From UBA288 sp964461885 (GTDB lineage Archaea > Halobacteriota > Methanomicrobia > Methanomicrobiales > Methanospirillaceae): a DNA stretch of 64,000 bases. Both the position numbers and the translations under genes were made by a program. Below are positions 25,314-33,814 of the stretch, piece after piece. The notes beneath the pieces are model-generated. The model did not search any database. It worked only from the letters and a program-made list of their open reading frames with translations, and was not told the DNA's origin. How positions within the stretch are numbered: the stretch's first letter is position 1; each line of letters begins with the position of its first letter. The DNA lies in NCBI GenBank assembly GCA_964461885.1, contig CAYWVY010000002.1, forward strand, positions 26,271 through 90,270. Reading direction: 5' to 3'.

Positions 25314-26042
25314 ATGAATAACTGTTTGGAAACCACGGGGGGCACGTCCCTTCTGATCACCATTGTCACCCCGGTGCTGAACGAGGAGGCTGTGATACGG
25401 GGTTTCCTCGATCATCTTACAGGGCTGCAGGAACCGTTCGAAATCATCATTGTCGATGGCGGAAGTACTGATACCACCTGTGCCCTCATCCGGGAGCATG
25501 CCGGGAAAATCCCCCTAACCGTGAACCTTCTTTCAGCCCCGAAAGGAAGGAGCATCCAGATGAATGCGGGTGCGGTTGCAGCACGAGGAGAGATTCTCCT
25601 GTTCCTCCACGCCGATTGTCGTATCCCTGTCGATTCACTCCGGGTTATTTCCGAAGCCTGCAGGGTACCCGGCGTGTGCGGCGGGGCATTCACCCAGAAC
25701 TGCATGGACACCGGTCTCTTCCCCACGGTCAGCTGCAAAGTGGCCGGTGCCCTTGCTGCCTGGTCCCGAATATATTTCGGTGATTTCGGGATCTTCGTTC
25801 AGCGGGATGTTTTTTTTGCAGCGGGAGGGTTTGCGGTCATTCCGTTCTGCGATGACATCGAATTTTGCCGGTCTGCCCGCCGATTTGGCAGGATGGTGCA
25901 GATCGACCGGTTCATTCAGAGTTCCCCACGACGGTTTGAACGCGTGGGGAGAACGAAACTGACAGCGGTGTATATTCTTGCAACTGTGCTGAACCTGGCC
26001 GGAATACGCCCCGTTTTTCTCAGGCGCTTTATCGTTGATTAG
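25314..26042 (+). CDS. TIGR04283-type family 2 glycosyltransferase (rSAM/arsenosugar-associated)
   Basis: 242 residues. GT-A fold with T-P-V-L-N-E-E near 20-26, V-D-G-G-S-T-D near 45-51, and F-L-H-A-D-C as the DxD-like site near 102-107. It is divergently oriented to the membrane/radical SAM genes, yet TIGR04283 and TIGR04282 proteins regularly occur as a pair, so it belongs to the same system. Only 21 nt separate its ATG from the opposite one at 25292; a TTG four codons in is an alternative start. Codon choice is less GC-rich than in the flanking core genes. Confidence 0.82.
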   Translation: MNNCLETTGGTSLLITIVTPVLNEEAVIRGFLDHLTGLQEPFEIIIVDGGSTDTTCALIREHAGKIPLTVNLLSAPKGRSIQMNAGAVAARGEILLFLHADCRIPVDSLRVISEACRVPGVCGGAFTQNCMDTGLFPTVSCKVAGALAAWSRIYFGDFGIFVQRDVFFAAGGFAVIPFCDDIEFCRSARRFGRMVQIDRFIQSSPRRFERVGRTKLTAVYILATVLNLAGIRPVFLRRFIVD

Positions 26043-27002
26043 GGACGGCATCCCGGAGATCCCCTAGTTCCCCCTCATATAAGGCCGGGACGGCGGCGGG
26101 ACGGGACCGGTCCCTGTCCTGGTGTACGTTACGTCCGCAGACCATCGAGATGCGCGCGTCCCGATTTGGCCTATTCCAGCTGATAATCTGGGAAGCGATA
26201 AGATCGACCTTGAAGGCCGTGAGGAACAATTCTGCACTCCGAAACCCGGGTTAACCAAAGGGAGGAAGGAGCGCGAACGAATGAGAGGTGTTATTGAGGG
26301 AGATTTGGATAGTACGGGGCATTGCGTGCAATGAGTCGGGAGCCGAAGCTCTCTTGCCGAACCGTCGGTCAACATCACATATCCTCGAGGGTCGGAATCC
26401 CGAACCGCTGCGTGTGAACCATTCCCGTCTATCGACCAGTTACAAGGTCATAGCGAGGCCGCACCGCTCCCTCTTCTCCTAGGCCGACCGGTTTTGGCGA
26501 GAACCGGGTGGGCGAGGATTGCCGCGAGCGGGGCCGGATGATTGGGCGCAACCGAATTTCTGCGGTGCATGTTCTCTACTGCGGCCGTTCCGTCGCGGTG
26601 AACGGCCCGAGCTCGCCGACCTTTCCAGCCTCCCTGCGCTACGTTGTCCGCAGAGGGATACTGCCTGTCAGGCATCCTGGCCAGGAGTTCTATGAGCGCA
26701 CCGGGAGCGCACCGCCGCCGGGCCTCGCGTCCGAGGTCCTCCTTTCCGACCGTGAAGTGTAGACCGCGCAGGACGCCAGCGATCAGGCTGGCCGCCACCT
26801 TCTCCTGAGCGCCCGTTGGCTCATGCCCCCGAGTCCGCCCCCATGATCCTGATATGCAATGGCCCCCCGTTACCGTGCCGGGAGCGGTACGGGCCGCTAT
26901 ATCCGAATGGGACATATCAATTGTCGCTGGTTGTGGCCCTCGCCTTCACGCTCGCGACCTCCCCTCCTCCACGCTCTTTCCGGACTGCGGAAGGGAAGGG
27001 CA
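26043..27002. other. Gene-free accessory stretch, nothing recognised
   Basis: 960 nt between the glycosyltransferase and the SOUL gene. Short frames are open on both strands, but none resembles a family. No tRNA-like fold or repeat array was seen. It may be decayed coding sequence. Confidence 0.5.
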
Positions 27003-27557
27003 TCACCGCTGTATCTCGACCCCGACCTCGTTTCGGCGGAGGAAACCGGGTGTGTACGGAGCGTTGTACCGCATCAGAAACGGCGTGCCCCGGGTGGCGA
27101 CGCCGGCCTTCCTCAGTTCCTCGAACAGCCGCGCCACGACCGCCTCGACGTTGTCCTCGTTGGCGTGCCCGCTGAAGCGGATGACCGCGACCTCCCGCGC
27201 CTGAACCTCCTCGATACGAATTCTTTCGTCGGTCGGCTCCGGAATATCGTCCCGCGCTCTGCCCGCGGGCATCACAAACGACATCGTGCCCGGCCCGGAA
27301 ATGACGGGGGCGGTCATAGGGATCTGCGGAGATGTGATCACCGGCGCAGTCATGGGGATCTGTTCGGACGTGATCACCGGCGCGGTCATGGGAATGGTGT
27401 TCCGGGGGCGATTGCTGCCCGTGATGTAGGCGAACAGCAGGCGAAATCCAGTGTCTTCTCCATCGTCCTCCACGGTCGCGAGGACCATAGGGGGATACAG
27501 CCGGAAGTCGGCCTCGCCAGCCTTCCCGGTCACTTCGTAGGGAACCGTTTCCGTCAT
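27003..27557 (-). CDS. SOUL heme-binding family protein
   Basis: 184 residues. Starts in the family style (Y-E-V-x-x-K-x-x-x-A-D-F-R-L-Y), carries the hallmark I-P-M-T-A-P-V, and ends with L-R-R-N-E-V-G-V-E-I. SOUL/HBP proteins bind heme or other tetrapyrroles; their role in methanogens is not defined. The hallmark is repeated three times in tandem. The ATG at 27557 has GGAG about 9 nt upstream; an earlier in-frame ATG at 27584 would add nine residues. An isolated gene between long empty stretches, so possibly acquired by transfer. Confidence 0.85.
   Translation of the reverse strand: MTETVPYEVTGKAGEADFRLYPPMVLATVEDDGEDTGFRLLFAYITGSNRPRNTIPMTAPVITSEQIPMTAPVITSPQIPMTAPVISGPGTMSFVMPAGRARDDIPEPTDERIRIEEVQAREVAVIRFSGHANEDNVEAVVARLFEELRKAGVATRGTPFLMRYNAPYTPGFLRRNEVGVEIQR
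27288..27395 (-). repeat. Three tandem 36-bp repeats inside the SOUL gene
   Basis: Residues 55-90 are three near-identical 12-residue units, each starting I-P-M-T-A-P-V-I. The DNA copies are also very similar, suggesting recent in-frame duplication. Confidence 0.85.
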
Positions 27558-28241
27558 GCGTCGCTCCAATTCCTGCACGGGCACGATTCCCCCGGGAACA
27601 GATGGATGTATCGTTCACCGGGGGCATCCCGCTGCACGGATGAATGCCGACCTCGTCCTCAACGGAGACCCGGGAATCCTTTTCGGCAGGGATTGACAAC
27701 CGGGACACCTCGTTCGGGTCCATGTTCCGAATCCGGCCTTCCAGGAGATCAGGAGACAGGTTCGAACCAGGGCCACACGCGGAAACACGATGAAAAGGTG
27801 ATCATCGACGGGGGCACGAAACCGTGGGAAACCAGCACTGCCGCCCGGCATATCACCATCGCATACGCCAGGGACGAACGCAGGACCCCGCCGGGCACAC
27901 CCGACGTGCCCAGCGCCCGGACAAACACGATCGCTCCAGGGGGTGCGCCCGGCATCCGGCAAATGCGGCACATGAATAAAACAGGGACTCCGTCGGAACT
28001 CTGCCACAGGCAGATGGCGAGGAAGGAGCAGGCAGGTACCGAGTGCGCCTCGCCGTGGGCGTTTAGGGGTGGGTCGGAGAGAGGCGGCAGGAGAGGGTTC
28101 GGAGCTCCCCCGGTGCGCACGGAGCCCCGTCCACATCCCTGTCCGGCCGAAAACCTTGATCATCGTCATTCGCTCCAGATGGTGTGTTCTCATCCGGCAT
28201 CCCGGGGCAGGAGCGGTTTACCTCCTCCGACTCGCGGAGAG
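27558..28241. other. Intergenic stretch, nothing recognised
   Basis: About 680 nt with overlapping open frames on both strands (high-GC artefacts) and no protein family or RNA gene that I can identify. The end nearest 28240 carries the promoter of the next operon. Confidence 0.5.
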
Positions 28242-28249
28242 TATTTATC
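28242..28249 (+). promoter_or_regulatory. TATA box for the 28.3-30.4 kb operon
   Basis: TATTTATC lies 34 nt before the ATG at 28283, in a locally AT-rich spot within GC-rich surroundings. Confidence 0.5.
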
Positions 28250-28282
28250 GCGACCATTCCCATTTCCACAGAGCTGAGCTTT

Positions 28283-28552
28283 ATGGACACGATCCGCATC
28301 GTACCTGGCGGGAACTACGAGGGAACAGGCAGGAGCCGGGGGCTTGCTCGGGGCCTCCTGGTCTTTTTCGGCGACCTGAACCTGACCGGCGAAGGGATGG
28401 GCATCGGTGGCGTGGCGGTCAGGGACCGGACATGCACGTACTTCTCCCGCTCGTGGAACGACCGGACGGATGATGGCGACGGATTTGGGCGGACATATAC
28501 CCTCGACACCCGCATCAGCTGGATTTCATGGGAAGACCATCCCCCCTTCTGA
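28283..28552 (+). CDS. Conserved-looking protein of unknown function
   Basis: 89 residues, no signal peptide or membrane helix. It shows a Gly-rich start (V-P-G-G-N-Y-E-G-T-G-R-S-R-G-L), then G-E-G-M-G-I-G and a T-Y-F-S-R-S-W stretch, ending in T-Y-T-L-D-T-R-I-S-W. I do not recognise the family. It overlaps the next gene by 25 nt in another frame, so the two could be halves of one protein separated by a frameshift. The start is supported by a TATA element 34 nt upstream. Confidence 0.6.
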   Translation: MDTIRIVPGGNYEGTGRSRGLARGLLVFFGDLNLTGEGMGIGGVAVRDRTCTYFSRSWNDRTDDGDGFGRTYTLDTRISWISWEDHPPF

Positions 28553-29094
28553 CGCGCTGGATCGAGTCCGCTGTCGGCGCCTACATGCGCCTGCCCTCCC
28601 TCCAGAGCCTGCTGCTTCGCCCCTTGCCCCCGCTGCGCAGCGCCCTGGGAATCGACTCGTGCTTCGAGACCGTACCTCCCGTTGGAGAGGTCTCGGTCAC
28701 CTGCGCCGTGCAGGGAGGGCATGTGGACGTCCGGGTGGAAGTCCACCCCCCGATAAAACCGGGGAGTACGGTCTGCCTCCTTAACGAGCTGAGTGCCGAA
28801 TGGTTCAGTGCGGCAGTCCGAAACAGAGAGATCGCCCCGCCCCCGCCGGGATGGGAGGCGATCGATCCACACGATCCGCCGACCTACCTGTATGACCCCG
28901 AACACGGAGTGCGGTTCACCTTAACCGGGCCTTCTGTCTCTTCGCCGGCGCCGTCGAGACTGTTCTGGGGCAGGGAGCGGACCCGGGACCTCTGCTGGGC
29001 GGGTTTCTGCCTCGAGCTGGGTCCCCTTGAAGATCTGCAGGAACCGCTGGAGGCGAGGTACGATATCGATTTTTCCGGGGATGGGTGCCCATGA
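28528..29094 (+). CDS. Protein of unknown function preceding a B12-type radical SAM gene
   Basis: 188 residues, soluble, beta-rich in appearance. Starts with an amphipathic Leu/Pro-rich segment (L-P-S-L-Q-S-L-L-L-R-P-L-P-P-L-R), then acidic/Pro-rich sequence. No catalytic motif or family recognised. The ATG lies within the end of the preceding gene; its stop overlaps the next ATG as ATGA, tying it firmly to the radical SAM gene. The N-terminus may really be supplied by the 28283 frame. Confidence 0.6.
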   Translation: MGRPSPLLTRWIESAVGAYMRLPSLQSLLLRPLPPLRSALGIDSCFETVPPVGEVSVTCAVQGGHVDVRVEVHPPIKPGSTVCLLNELSAEWFSAAVRNREIAPPPPGWEAIDPHDPPTYLYDPEHGVRFTLTGPSVSSPAPSRLFWGRERTRDLCWAGFCLELGPLEDLQEPLEARYDIDFSGDGCP

Positions 29095-30440
29095 ATCAGC
29101 CATCCCCCTCCGGGGTCACCCTTGTGTACCCCTACTTTCGGAGTAAGGACCCGGTCGAGAAGCTGTTTCCCCCGCTGGGGATCGCCTACCTCGCGAGCCA
29201 GCTCGGGGAACGCGATGTCCCGGTCAGGGTCGCCGACTGCACGTTCCAAACGTTCGACGACGTCGTCGATAGGATTGCAGGCGACCGGCCGGCCATCGTG
29301 GGTCTGTACGTCATGGTCACGATGAGCAGGAACGCCTTCGACCTTCTCGCGGCGCTGCGGGAGCGTCTGCCCGCCACCCTCTTCGTCGGCGGGGGGCCCC
29401 TGCCGACCGTGCATCCCCGGATGTTTGTCGACAAATTCGACGTGATATTCCGCGGAGAGAGTGACGTGACGTTTCCGGATTTCTGTCGCGATTATCTCTC
29501 TGCAGGAGAGGGGGCCGCCTTCCTGAATACCATGAAGAGCGGGGACTACCCTGGTCTCTACGCGGAGTTCGACGGTCGTCTCGTGGCGACTCCCCCCGTA
29601 CACCACCCTGCGGAGGTCCTTGACCGGCTCCCTCTTCCGGACCGCACCGGGTTCGACCACCACAGGTACCAGGAAGCGATGGAGCAGACAGCTGGATTGA
29701 AGCAGACCAGCATACTCGTCACGAGGGGCTGCCCGTTCTCCTGCGATTTCTGCTCGAAACCCGTCTGGGGGGATCTCTTCAGAAAGCCCCCGCTTGAGAA
29801 AGTATTCCAGGAGATCGATGCGATCCTGTCTCTCGGGTACACTAGCCTCTGGATTGCCGACGACTGCTTTACTCTCGACACGGACTATCTCTCGGAATTC
29901 TGTCACTGCATGATCCTCCGGGGGAGTCCCATCGGCTGGACCTGTCTCTCCCGGGTCGAGCGGCTCACCCCCGGACTCGTCGACCTCATGAAGCGTGCGG
30001 GGTGCCTCCGGGTCTACCTCGGGCTCGAATCGGGAAGTAACCACACCCTTCGCCTGATGAACAAGCGGATTACCGTCGAACAGGGAACCCGGGCCGTCGA
30101 ACTCTTCTCCCGGGCAAGCGTGGGCACGGCGGGGTTCTTTATGGTTGGATACCCGGGAGAGACAATCGAGGATATCGAATCGACCTTCGACCTGGCGCTC
30201 TCACTTCCGCTCGACGAGATCTCGTTCACCGTACCCCTTCCCCTGCCCGGGACACCCCTTTTCAACCGCGTCGCGGATCTCGGATCCTGGGAGGACTGGG
30301 AGATCTCGAACCAGGTGAAACTGGTGTTCCCCTCGACGTTCGATGAAGACTGGCTCGGGCGTCGGATCAGTGAGACCATGGCGGCCTTCAGGAAGAAGAA
30401 AGACGGAATCGGTTCCGGGAAAATGCCTGGTCCGTCCTGA
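29091..30440 (+). CDS. B12-binding-domain radical SAM protein
   Basis: 449 residues. N-terminal Rossmann-like cobalamin-binding region (about 8-150, containing V-G-G-G-P-L-P-T-V-H-P), though the D-x-H-x-x-G motif that supplies the lower cobalt ligand is not evident. The radical SAM core has C214-x3-C218-x2-C221 and a later E-S-G-S. Family members perform methylations or ring rearrangements at unactivated carbons. The substrate is unknown; two unidentified proteins are encoded directly upstream in the same operon. Confidence 0.82.
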   Translation: MNQPSPSGVTLVYPYFRSKDPVEKLFPPLGIAYLASQLGERDVPVRVADCTFQTFDDVVDRIAGDRPAIVGLYVMVTMSRNAFDLLAALRERLPATLFVGGGPLPTVHPRMFVDKFDVIFRGESDVTFPDFCRDYLSAGEGAAFLNTMKSGDYPGLYAEFDGRLVATPPVHHPAEVLDRLPLPDRTGFDHHRYQEAMEQTAGLKQTSILVTRGCPFSCDFCSKPVWGDLFRKPPLEKVFQEIDAILSLGYTSLWIADDCFTLDTDYLSEFCHCMILRGSPIGWTCLSRVERLTPGLVDLMKRAGCLRVYLGLESGSNHTLRLMNKRITVEQGTRAVELFSRASVGTAGFFMVGYPGETIEDIESTFDLALSLPLDEISFTVPLPLPGTPLFNRVADLGSWEDWEISNQVKLVFPSTFDEDWLGRRISETMAAFRKKKDGIGSGKMPGPS

Positions 30441-30553
30441 ATGCCAGGCCGGGAGAGCCGCCGGTTCTGTCCGGGTTCCCCCAACAGGAATATTTCAGGG
30501 TGTGCATGTGTATATCGGCTATCCTCAGGAGGTGTCCACAGCGGGGCAATAAT

Positions 30554-30564
30554 AAGTATAATAT
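30554..30564 (+). promoter_or_regulatory. TATA box for the DUF1059 gene
   Basis: AGTATAATATG lies about 36 nt before the ATG at 30595, and a good ribosome binding site (AAGGTGAA) lies between them. Confidence 0.55.
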
Positions 30565-30594
30565 GGGCCATGTAAGGTTACAAGGTGAAGAACC

Positions 30595-30762
30595 ATGGTA
30601 TCGTTTAAATGCAAGGATATTGGTATGGATTGCACGTTTGAGACCACCGCGACCAATGTGCAGGAACTGGACGAGAAGATTGCCCAGCATGCCCGCGAGG
30701 CTCACGACATCCCCTCGCTGGACAAAGAGATGTGGATAAAGATCCACACAGCGGAAAAGTAA
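30595..30762 (+). CDS. DUF1059 small protein
   Basis: 55 residues. It has the DUF1059 pattern: F-K-C-K-D-I-G-M-D-C near the start, an acidic/helical middle with H-A-R-E-A-H-D, and a short tail. These are small soluble proteins of unknown function common in archaea and actinobacteria; the two cysteines might bind metal. A monocistronic gene with its own TATA box and Shine-Dalgarno sequence. Confidence 0.85.
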   Translation: MVSFKCKDIGMDCTFETTATNVQELDEKIAQHAREAHDIPSLDKEMWIKIHTAEK

Positions 30763-30934
30763 TTTCACTATTTTCTACCATTTTTCCCGAAGCTCGTTCC
30801 CGCTCTGCCGTGAACGGGGGCTGGTCTCTCCTCACTAGCAGTAGACCGCGTGGGTTCGACCCGCTCGATTTTCCATCGATTGTCCATTCTCTCATCTATA
30901 GGGCCATTGCCATAAGTAATTAAATTAAAAATAC

Positions 30935-30942
30935 CTATATAG
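30935..30942 (+). promoter_or_regulatory. TATA box for the stand-alone fasciclin gene
   Basis: CTATATAG within a 35-nt AT-rich run, 54 nt before the ATG at 30997. This predicts a leader of about 30 nt that includes the ribosome binding site GGAGAG. Confidence 0.65.
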
Positions 30943-30996
30943 AATTGCGAACATGAATAGCACAGTCCCTCTCAACCAGGGATTGGAGAGATCAAC

Positions 30997-31413
30997 ATGG
31001 AAACAAAGAAAACTATTGTGGAAACAGCGGTGGCGGATGGGCGGTTCACGACCCTTGTCGCTGCAGTAACAGCGGCGAAGCTGGGTGACACGCTCAGTGG
31101 GCCTGGGCCCTTCACGGTCTTTGCCCCCACGGACGATGCCTTCAAGAAGCTCCCGCCAAGCACGGTGGAGACCCTGCTCAAGGAACCAGAGGGTAAGCTG
31201 AAGCAGATCCTGCTCTACCACGTGGTCAGCGGCAAGGTGATGGCCGCCGATGTCGTCAAACTCACATCGGCGAAGACAGTTCAGGGCAAGGATCTTGTCA
31301 TCTCCGCCAAGGACGGCGTTAAGGTAAACGACGCGAACGTGATAATAACAGACATCGAATGTTCGAATGGTGTCTGCCATGTCATCGATTCCGTCCTCAT
31401 CCCGCCAGCCTAG
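30997..31413 (+). CDS. Stand-alone fasciclin (FAS1) domain protein
   Basis: 138 residues made of a single FAS1 domain: F-T-V-F-A-P-T-D-D-A-F near 38-48, the Y-H-V-V-S-G H-box near 73-78, and H-V-I-D-S-V-L-I at the end. No signal peptide or membrane helix is visible, so it appears cytoplasmic or is exported by an unrecognised route; most FAS1 proteins are extracellular. Strong own promoter. It lies between DUF1059 and a photolyase, and its function is unknown. Confidence 0.9.
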   Translation: METKKTIVETAVADGRFTTLVAAVTAAKLGDTLSGPGPFTVFAPTDDAFKKLPPSTVETLLKEPEGKLKQILLYHVVSGKVMAADVVKLTSAKTVQGKDLVISAKDGVKVNDANVIITDIECSNGVCHVIDSVLIPPA

Positions 31414-31874
31414 GCCCCAATCCGGGCCCCGGAAATTTTCGTCCCGTGAACAAAGGGAAAACCAATTCCTCATCTTAATATCTCCGTGATCGATACGCCC
31501 GAAAACGCCTGTTCCGTGCTTTAGGAAGACTCCAACCGGGACTATCGCGCACCGGAAGAGAGTACACAGAGGACAGGTGGTGGTATCTGCCTCGCCCCCG
31601 GCTTTTCTGAAGGCTAAACGACGTTGCGGTACCAGGGTTGATGGACTCGCTGCAGGCATCTCGTGCTCATAAACGATAGGGAACCGGCCCGGGAGGACGG
31701 CTGTAGTATACTCTGCCCTGTACGAAAGGTCGCGAGATGCAAGTTTCCGACTCTGTCTCCCGGCACCTGTTTTTTTCCACCGGATTGGCCGGGCGACCAC
31801 CGAATCAACCTGGCTGCGTTCATGGCATTATAATGGCGAAACATCAATAAACCCTGCAGGACGAGAGGATTCTT
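31414..31874. other. Intergenic stretch before the photolyase gene
   Basis: About 460 nt without a recognisable gene. A run of seven Ts at 31771-31777 could terminate transcription, and a TTATAAT patch near 31828 could be the photolyase TATA element. Confidence 0.5.
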
Positions 31875-33233
31875 GTGATCGCCAGCATCGAGCCCGAGCG
31901 GTGCCGTTCTCTCAATGACGTACCCCAGAGAAACGGCGACTACGTGCTCTACTGGATGCAGTCCTCTCACCGCACAGAAGAGAACCCGGCACTCCGGTGT
32001 GCCGTCGAACGGGCGGACCGGGCGCATCTTCCGCTCACCGTGTACTTCGGCCTCTGGCAGTCTTATCCCGAGTCCAACCTCCGTCATTTCAGGTTCATGC
32101 TGGAGGGGCTGGCCGAGGTTGCACGCTCGCTCAAGGCTCTCGGGATCCAGTTCGTGCTCAGGACGGAACGTCCGGACAGAGGAGTCCTGGCCCTAGCGAA
32201 GAACGCGGCAGTCGTGGTCGTCGACCGGGGCTACCTCAGGCTGCAGCGATCATGGTACCGCGACGTTGCAGAACGGTGCCGGTGCCCGCTCGTCCAGGTC
32301 GAAGGAAACGTAGTGGTGCCGGTCGATGTGGCATCGGAGAAAGAGGACTATTTGGCAGCCACGTTCCGCCCGAAGATCACCCGTCACCTGGACAGGTTCC
32401 TGAATCGTGTCGAGACGGTCGCCCCGCAGCGTCCCTCCCTCGCCCTCGACCTCCCCACGCTCGCCGGTGAAACCACCGATGCGCTCCTCTCCCGGCTCGC
32501 CGTCGACCGTACGGTCCCCGCATCGGACCTGTTTACGGGCGGGACGATAGAGGCGCACAAGCGGTTCGAGCAATTCCTGCAGACTCGACTCGAAGGGTTC
32601 GCCGACAACCGCAATGATCCCGGCGGCGACGGGGGTTCGGAGATGAGCCCCTACCTCCATTACGGGCAGGTCTCTCCGGTTACGCTCGCAGTCCTGGCCC
32701 GGGAACACGGGGGGCGCGGCACTCCGGCATTTCTCGAGGAGCTGGTCGTCCGCCGGGAACTCGCCGTGAATTTCGTCCGGAATAACGACAACTACGATAC
32801 ATTCTCGTCCCTCCCGGCGTGGGCGCAGACGACGCTGACGCGTCATCGTGCCGATCCGCGTGAGTACGTGTATTCTCTCGACGAACTGGAGCGGGCTGCG
32901 ACCCACGACCCCTACTGGAATGCCGCCCAGCAGGAGATGACGAAGACAGGGAAGATGCAGGGCTACATGCGAATGTACTGGGGCAAGAAGATCCTCGAAT
33001 GGAGCTCGACGCCCGAGGAAGCCTACACGGCCGCCTTGTATCTCAACAACAGGTACGAGATCGACGGACGGGATCCCTGCGGGTTCGCCGGGGTCGCCTG
33101 GTGCTTCGGAAAGCACGACCGCCCGTGGGGGGAACGTCCGGTCTTCGGCATGGTACGGTACATGAATGCACGGGGACTCGACCGGAAATTTGCCATGGAC
33201 AGGTATGTAGAAAAGGTCTGGCAGACACGCTGA
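31875..33233 (+). CDS. phr: Class II CPD photolyase
   Basis: 452 residues. FAD-dependent enzyme that uses blue/near-UV light to split cyclobutane pyrimidine dimers in DNA. The N-terminal antenna-type Rossmann domain starts after Y-V-L-Y-W-M-Q. The C-terminal FAD domain has the class II signature W-G-K-K-I-L-E-W, then N-x-R-Y-E-I-D-G-x-D-P, G-K-H-D-R-P-W-G-E-R and F-G-M-V-R-Y-M. The start is GTG at 31875. Immediately upstream of a carotenoid region, which suggests exposure to light. Confidence 0.94.
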   Translation: MIASIEPERCRSLNDVPQRNGDYVLYWMQSSHRTEENPALRCAVERADRAHLPLTVYFGLWQSYPESNLRHFRFMLEGLAEVARSLKALGIQFVLRTERPDRGVLALAKNAAVVVVDRGYLRLQRSWYRDVAERCRCPLVQVEGNVVVPVDVASEKEDYLAATFRPKITRHLDRFLNRVETVAPQRPSLALDLPTLAGETTDALLSRLAVDRTVPASDLFTGGTIEAHKRFEQFLQTRLEGFADNRNDPGGDGGSEMSPYLHYGQVSPVTLAVLAREHGGRGTPAFLEELVVRRELAVNFVRNNDNYDTFSSLPAWAQTTLTRHRADPREYVYSLDELERAATHDPYWNAAQQEMTKTGKMQGYMRMYWGKKILEWSSTPEEAYTAALYLNNRYEIDGRDPCGFAGVAWCFGKHDRPWGERPVFGMVRYMNARGLDRKFAMDRYVEKVWQTR

Positions 33234-33387
33234 AGACCCTGTGCCGGCACGATGTGAGCCGGACGTTGATACACAGTTTTCATTCGCCATTCCCATTGGT
33301 CGAGTGCTGGCTCGGAGCAGGCGGCGGCCCCCTACTCTTCCATACGTCCCTCCCTCCCGCGCTCCGTGATCTTCTCCGGCAGGTCTG

Positions 33388-33807
33388 CATGAGCATCGAG
33401 GCGATCGGCGTGCTGACCGGGGTGCCGTATGGGCAGTTCCAGTACTCCGGCGCGATCGGGACGGCGGCGATCTGCCCTTTCCTCTGGATCGTCGGCTTTG
33501 TCTATGTCCCCCTTCTCCTGGGCGCCCTTCTCGGCTACTAAGTGTGGACCGATGGAGGGCTGTACCATGGAGTCCCGGCCCCGAACTACGCCGGGCAGCT
33601 TCTCACGGGCGCCCTCTACTCGGTCCTCGCGCTCCTCGTGGCTCAAAGATGGCGGGTCGCGATCGCGACGAGCTTCATGCTGATGTGCTGATCGTTGCGT
33701 TCTGGACAGGGGTCTGCCTTGGGGCGGGTATGCTGATTCCCGGAGTTATCGGATTCGGCCTGCTCGCGCTGACGGCTCACGCCCTCCGCAGGCGCGTCGA
33801 CAGATGA
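33388..33807 (+). pseudogene. Second CruF-like gene, decayed
   Basis: Clear homology to the intact gene at 20494-21219, beginning abruptly at M-S-x-E-A-I-G-V-L-T-G-V-P-Y-G. Three lesions are visible. About 36 codons are deleted after V-P-L-L-L-G-A. The Trp of L-L-G-Y-W became TAA (33539-33541). An 8-bp tandem duplication near 33677-33692 (TGCTGATG-TGCTGATC) shifts the frame before the conserved F-W-T-G-V-C-L-G-A end. The first third of the gene is missing. It lies directly upstream of the crt operon, so it probably was once part of that cluster. Confidence 0.88.
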
Positions 33808-33814
33808 TACCAGG

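Noticed and set aside
26448..26915. Minus-strand frame of 155 codons in the empty stretch before the SOUL gene
   Set aside because: No promoter, ribosome binding site or recognisable domain; composition is like the other shadow frames, though it overlaps no known gene, so a decayed gene cannot be excluded.
27749..28120. Hydrophobic minus-strand frame of 123 codons
   Set aside because: Cys/Pro-rich with short hydrophobic runs but no consistent membrane-helix pattern, start signal or homology.
26859..28277. 472-codon plus-strand frame
   Set aside because: It runs antisense through the SOUL gene and then through sequence with no homology. Composition is Arg/Pro/Gly-rich with no recognisable domain.
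30925..31800. 291-codon minus-strand frame across the fasciclin gene
   Set aside because: Antisense of a clear FAS1 domain that has its own promoter and ribosome binding site; the part beyond the gene shows no homology.
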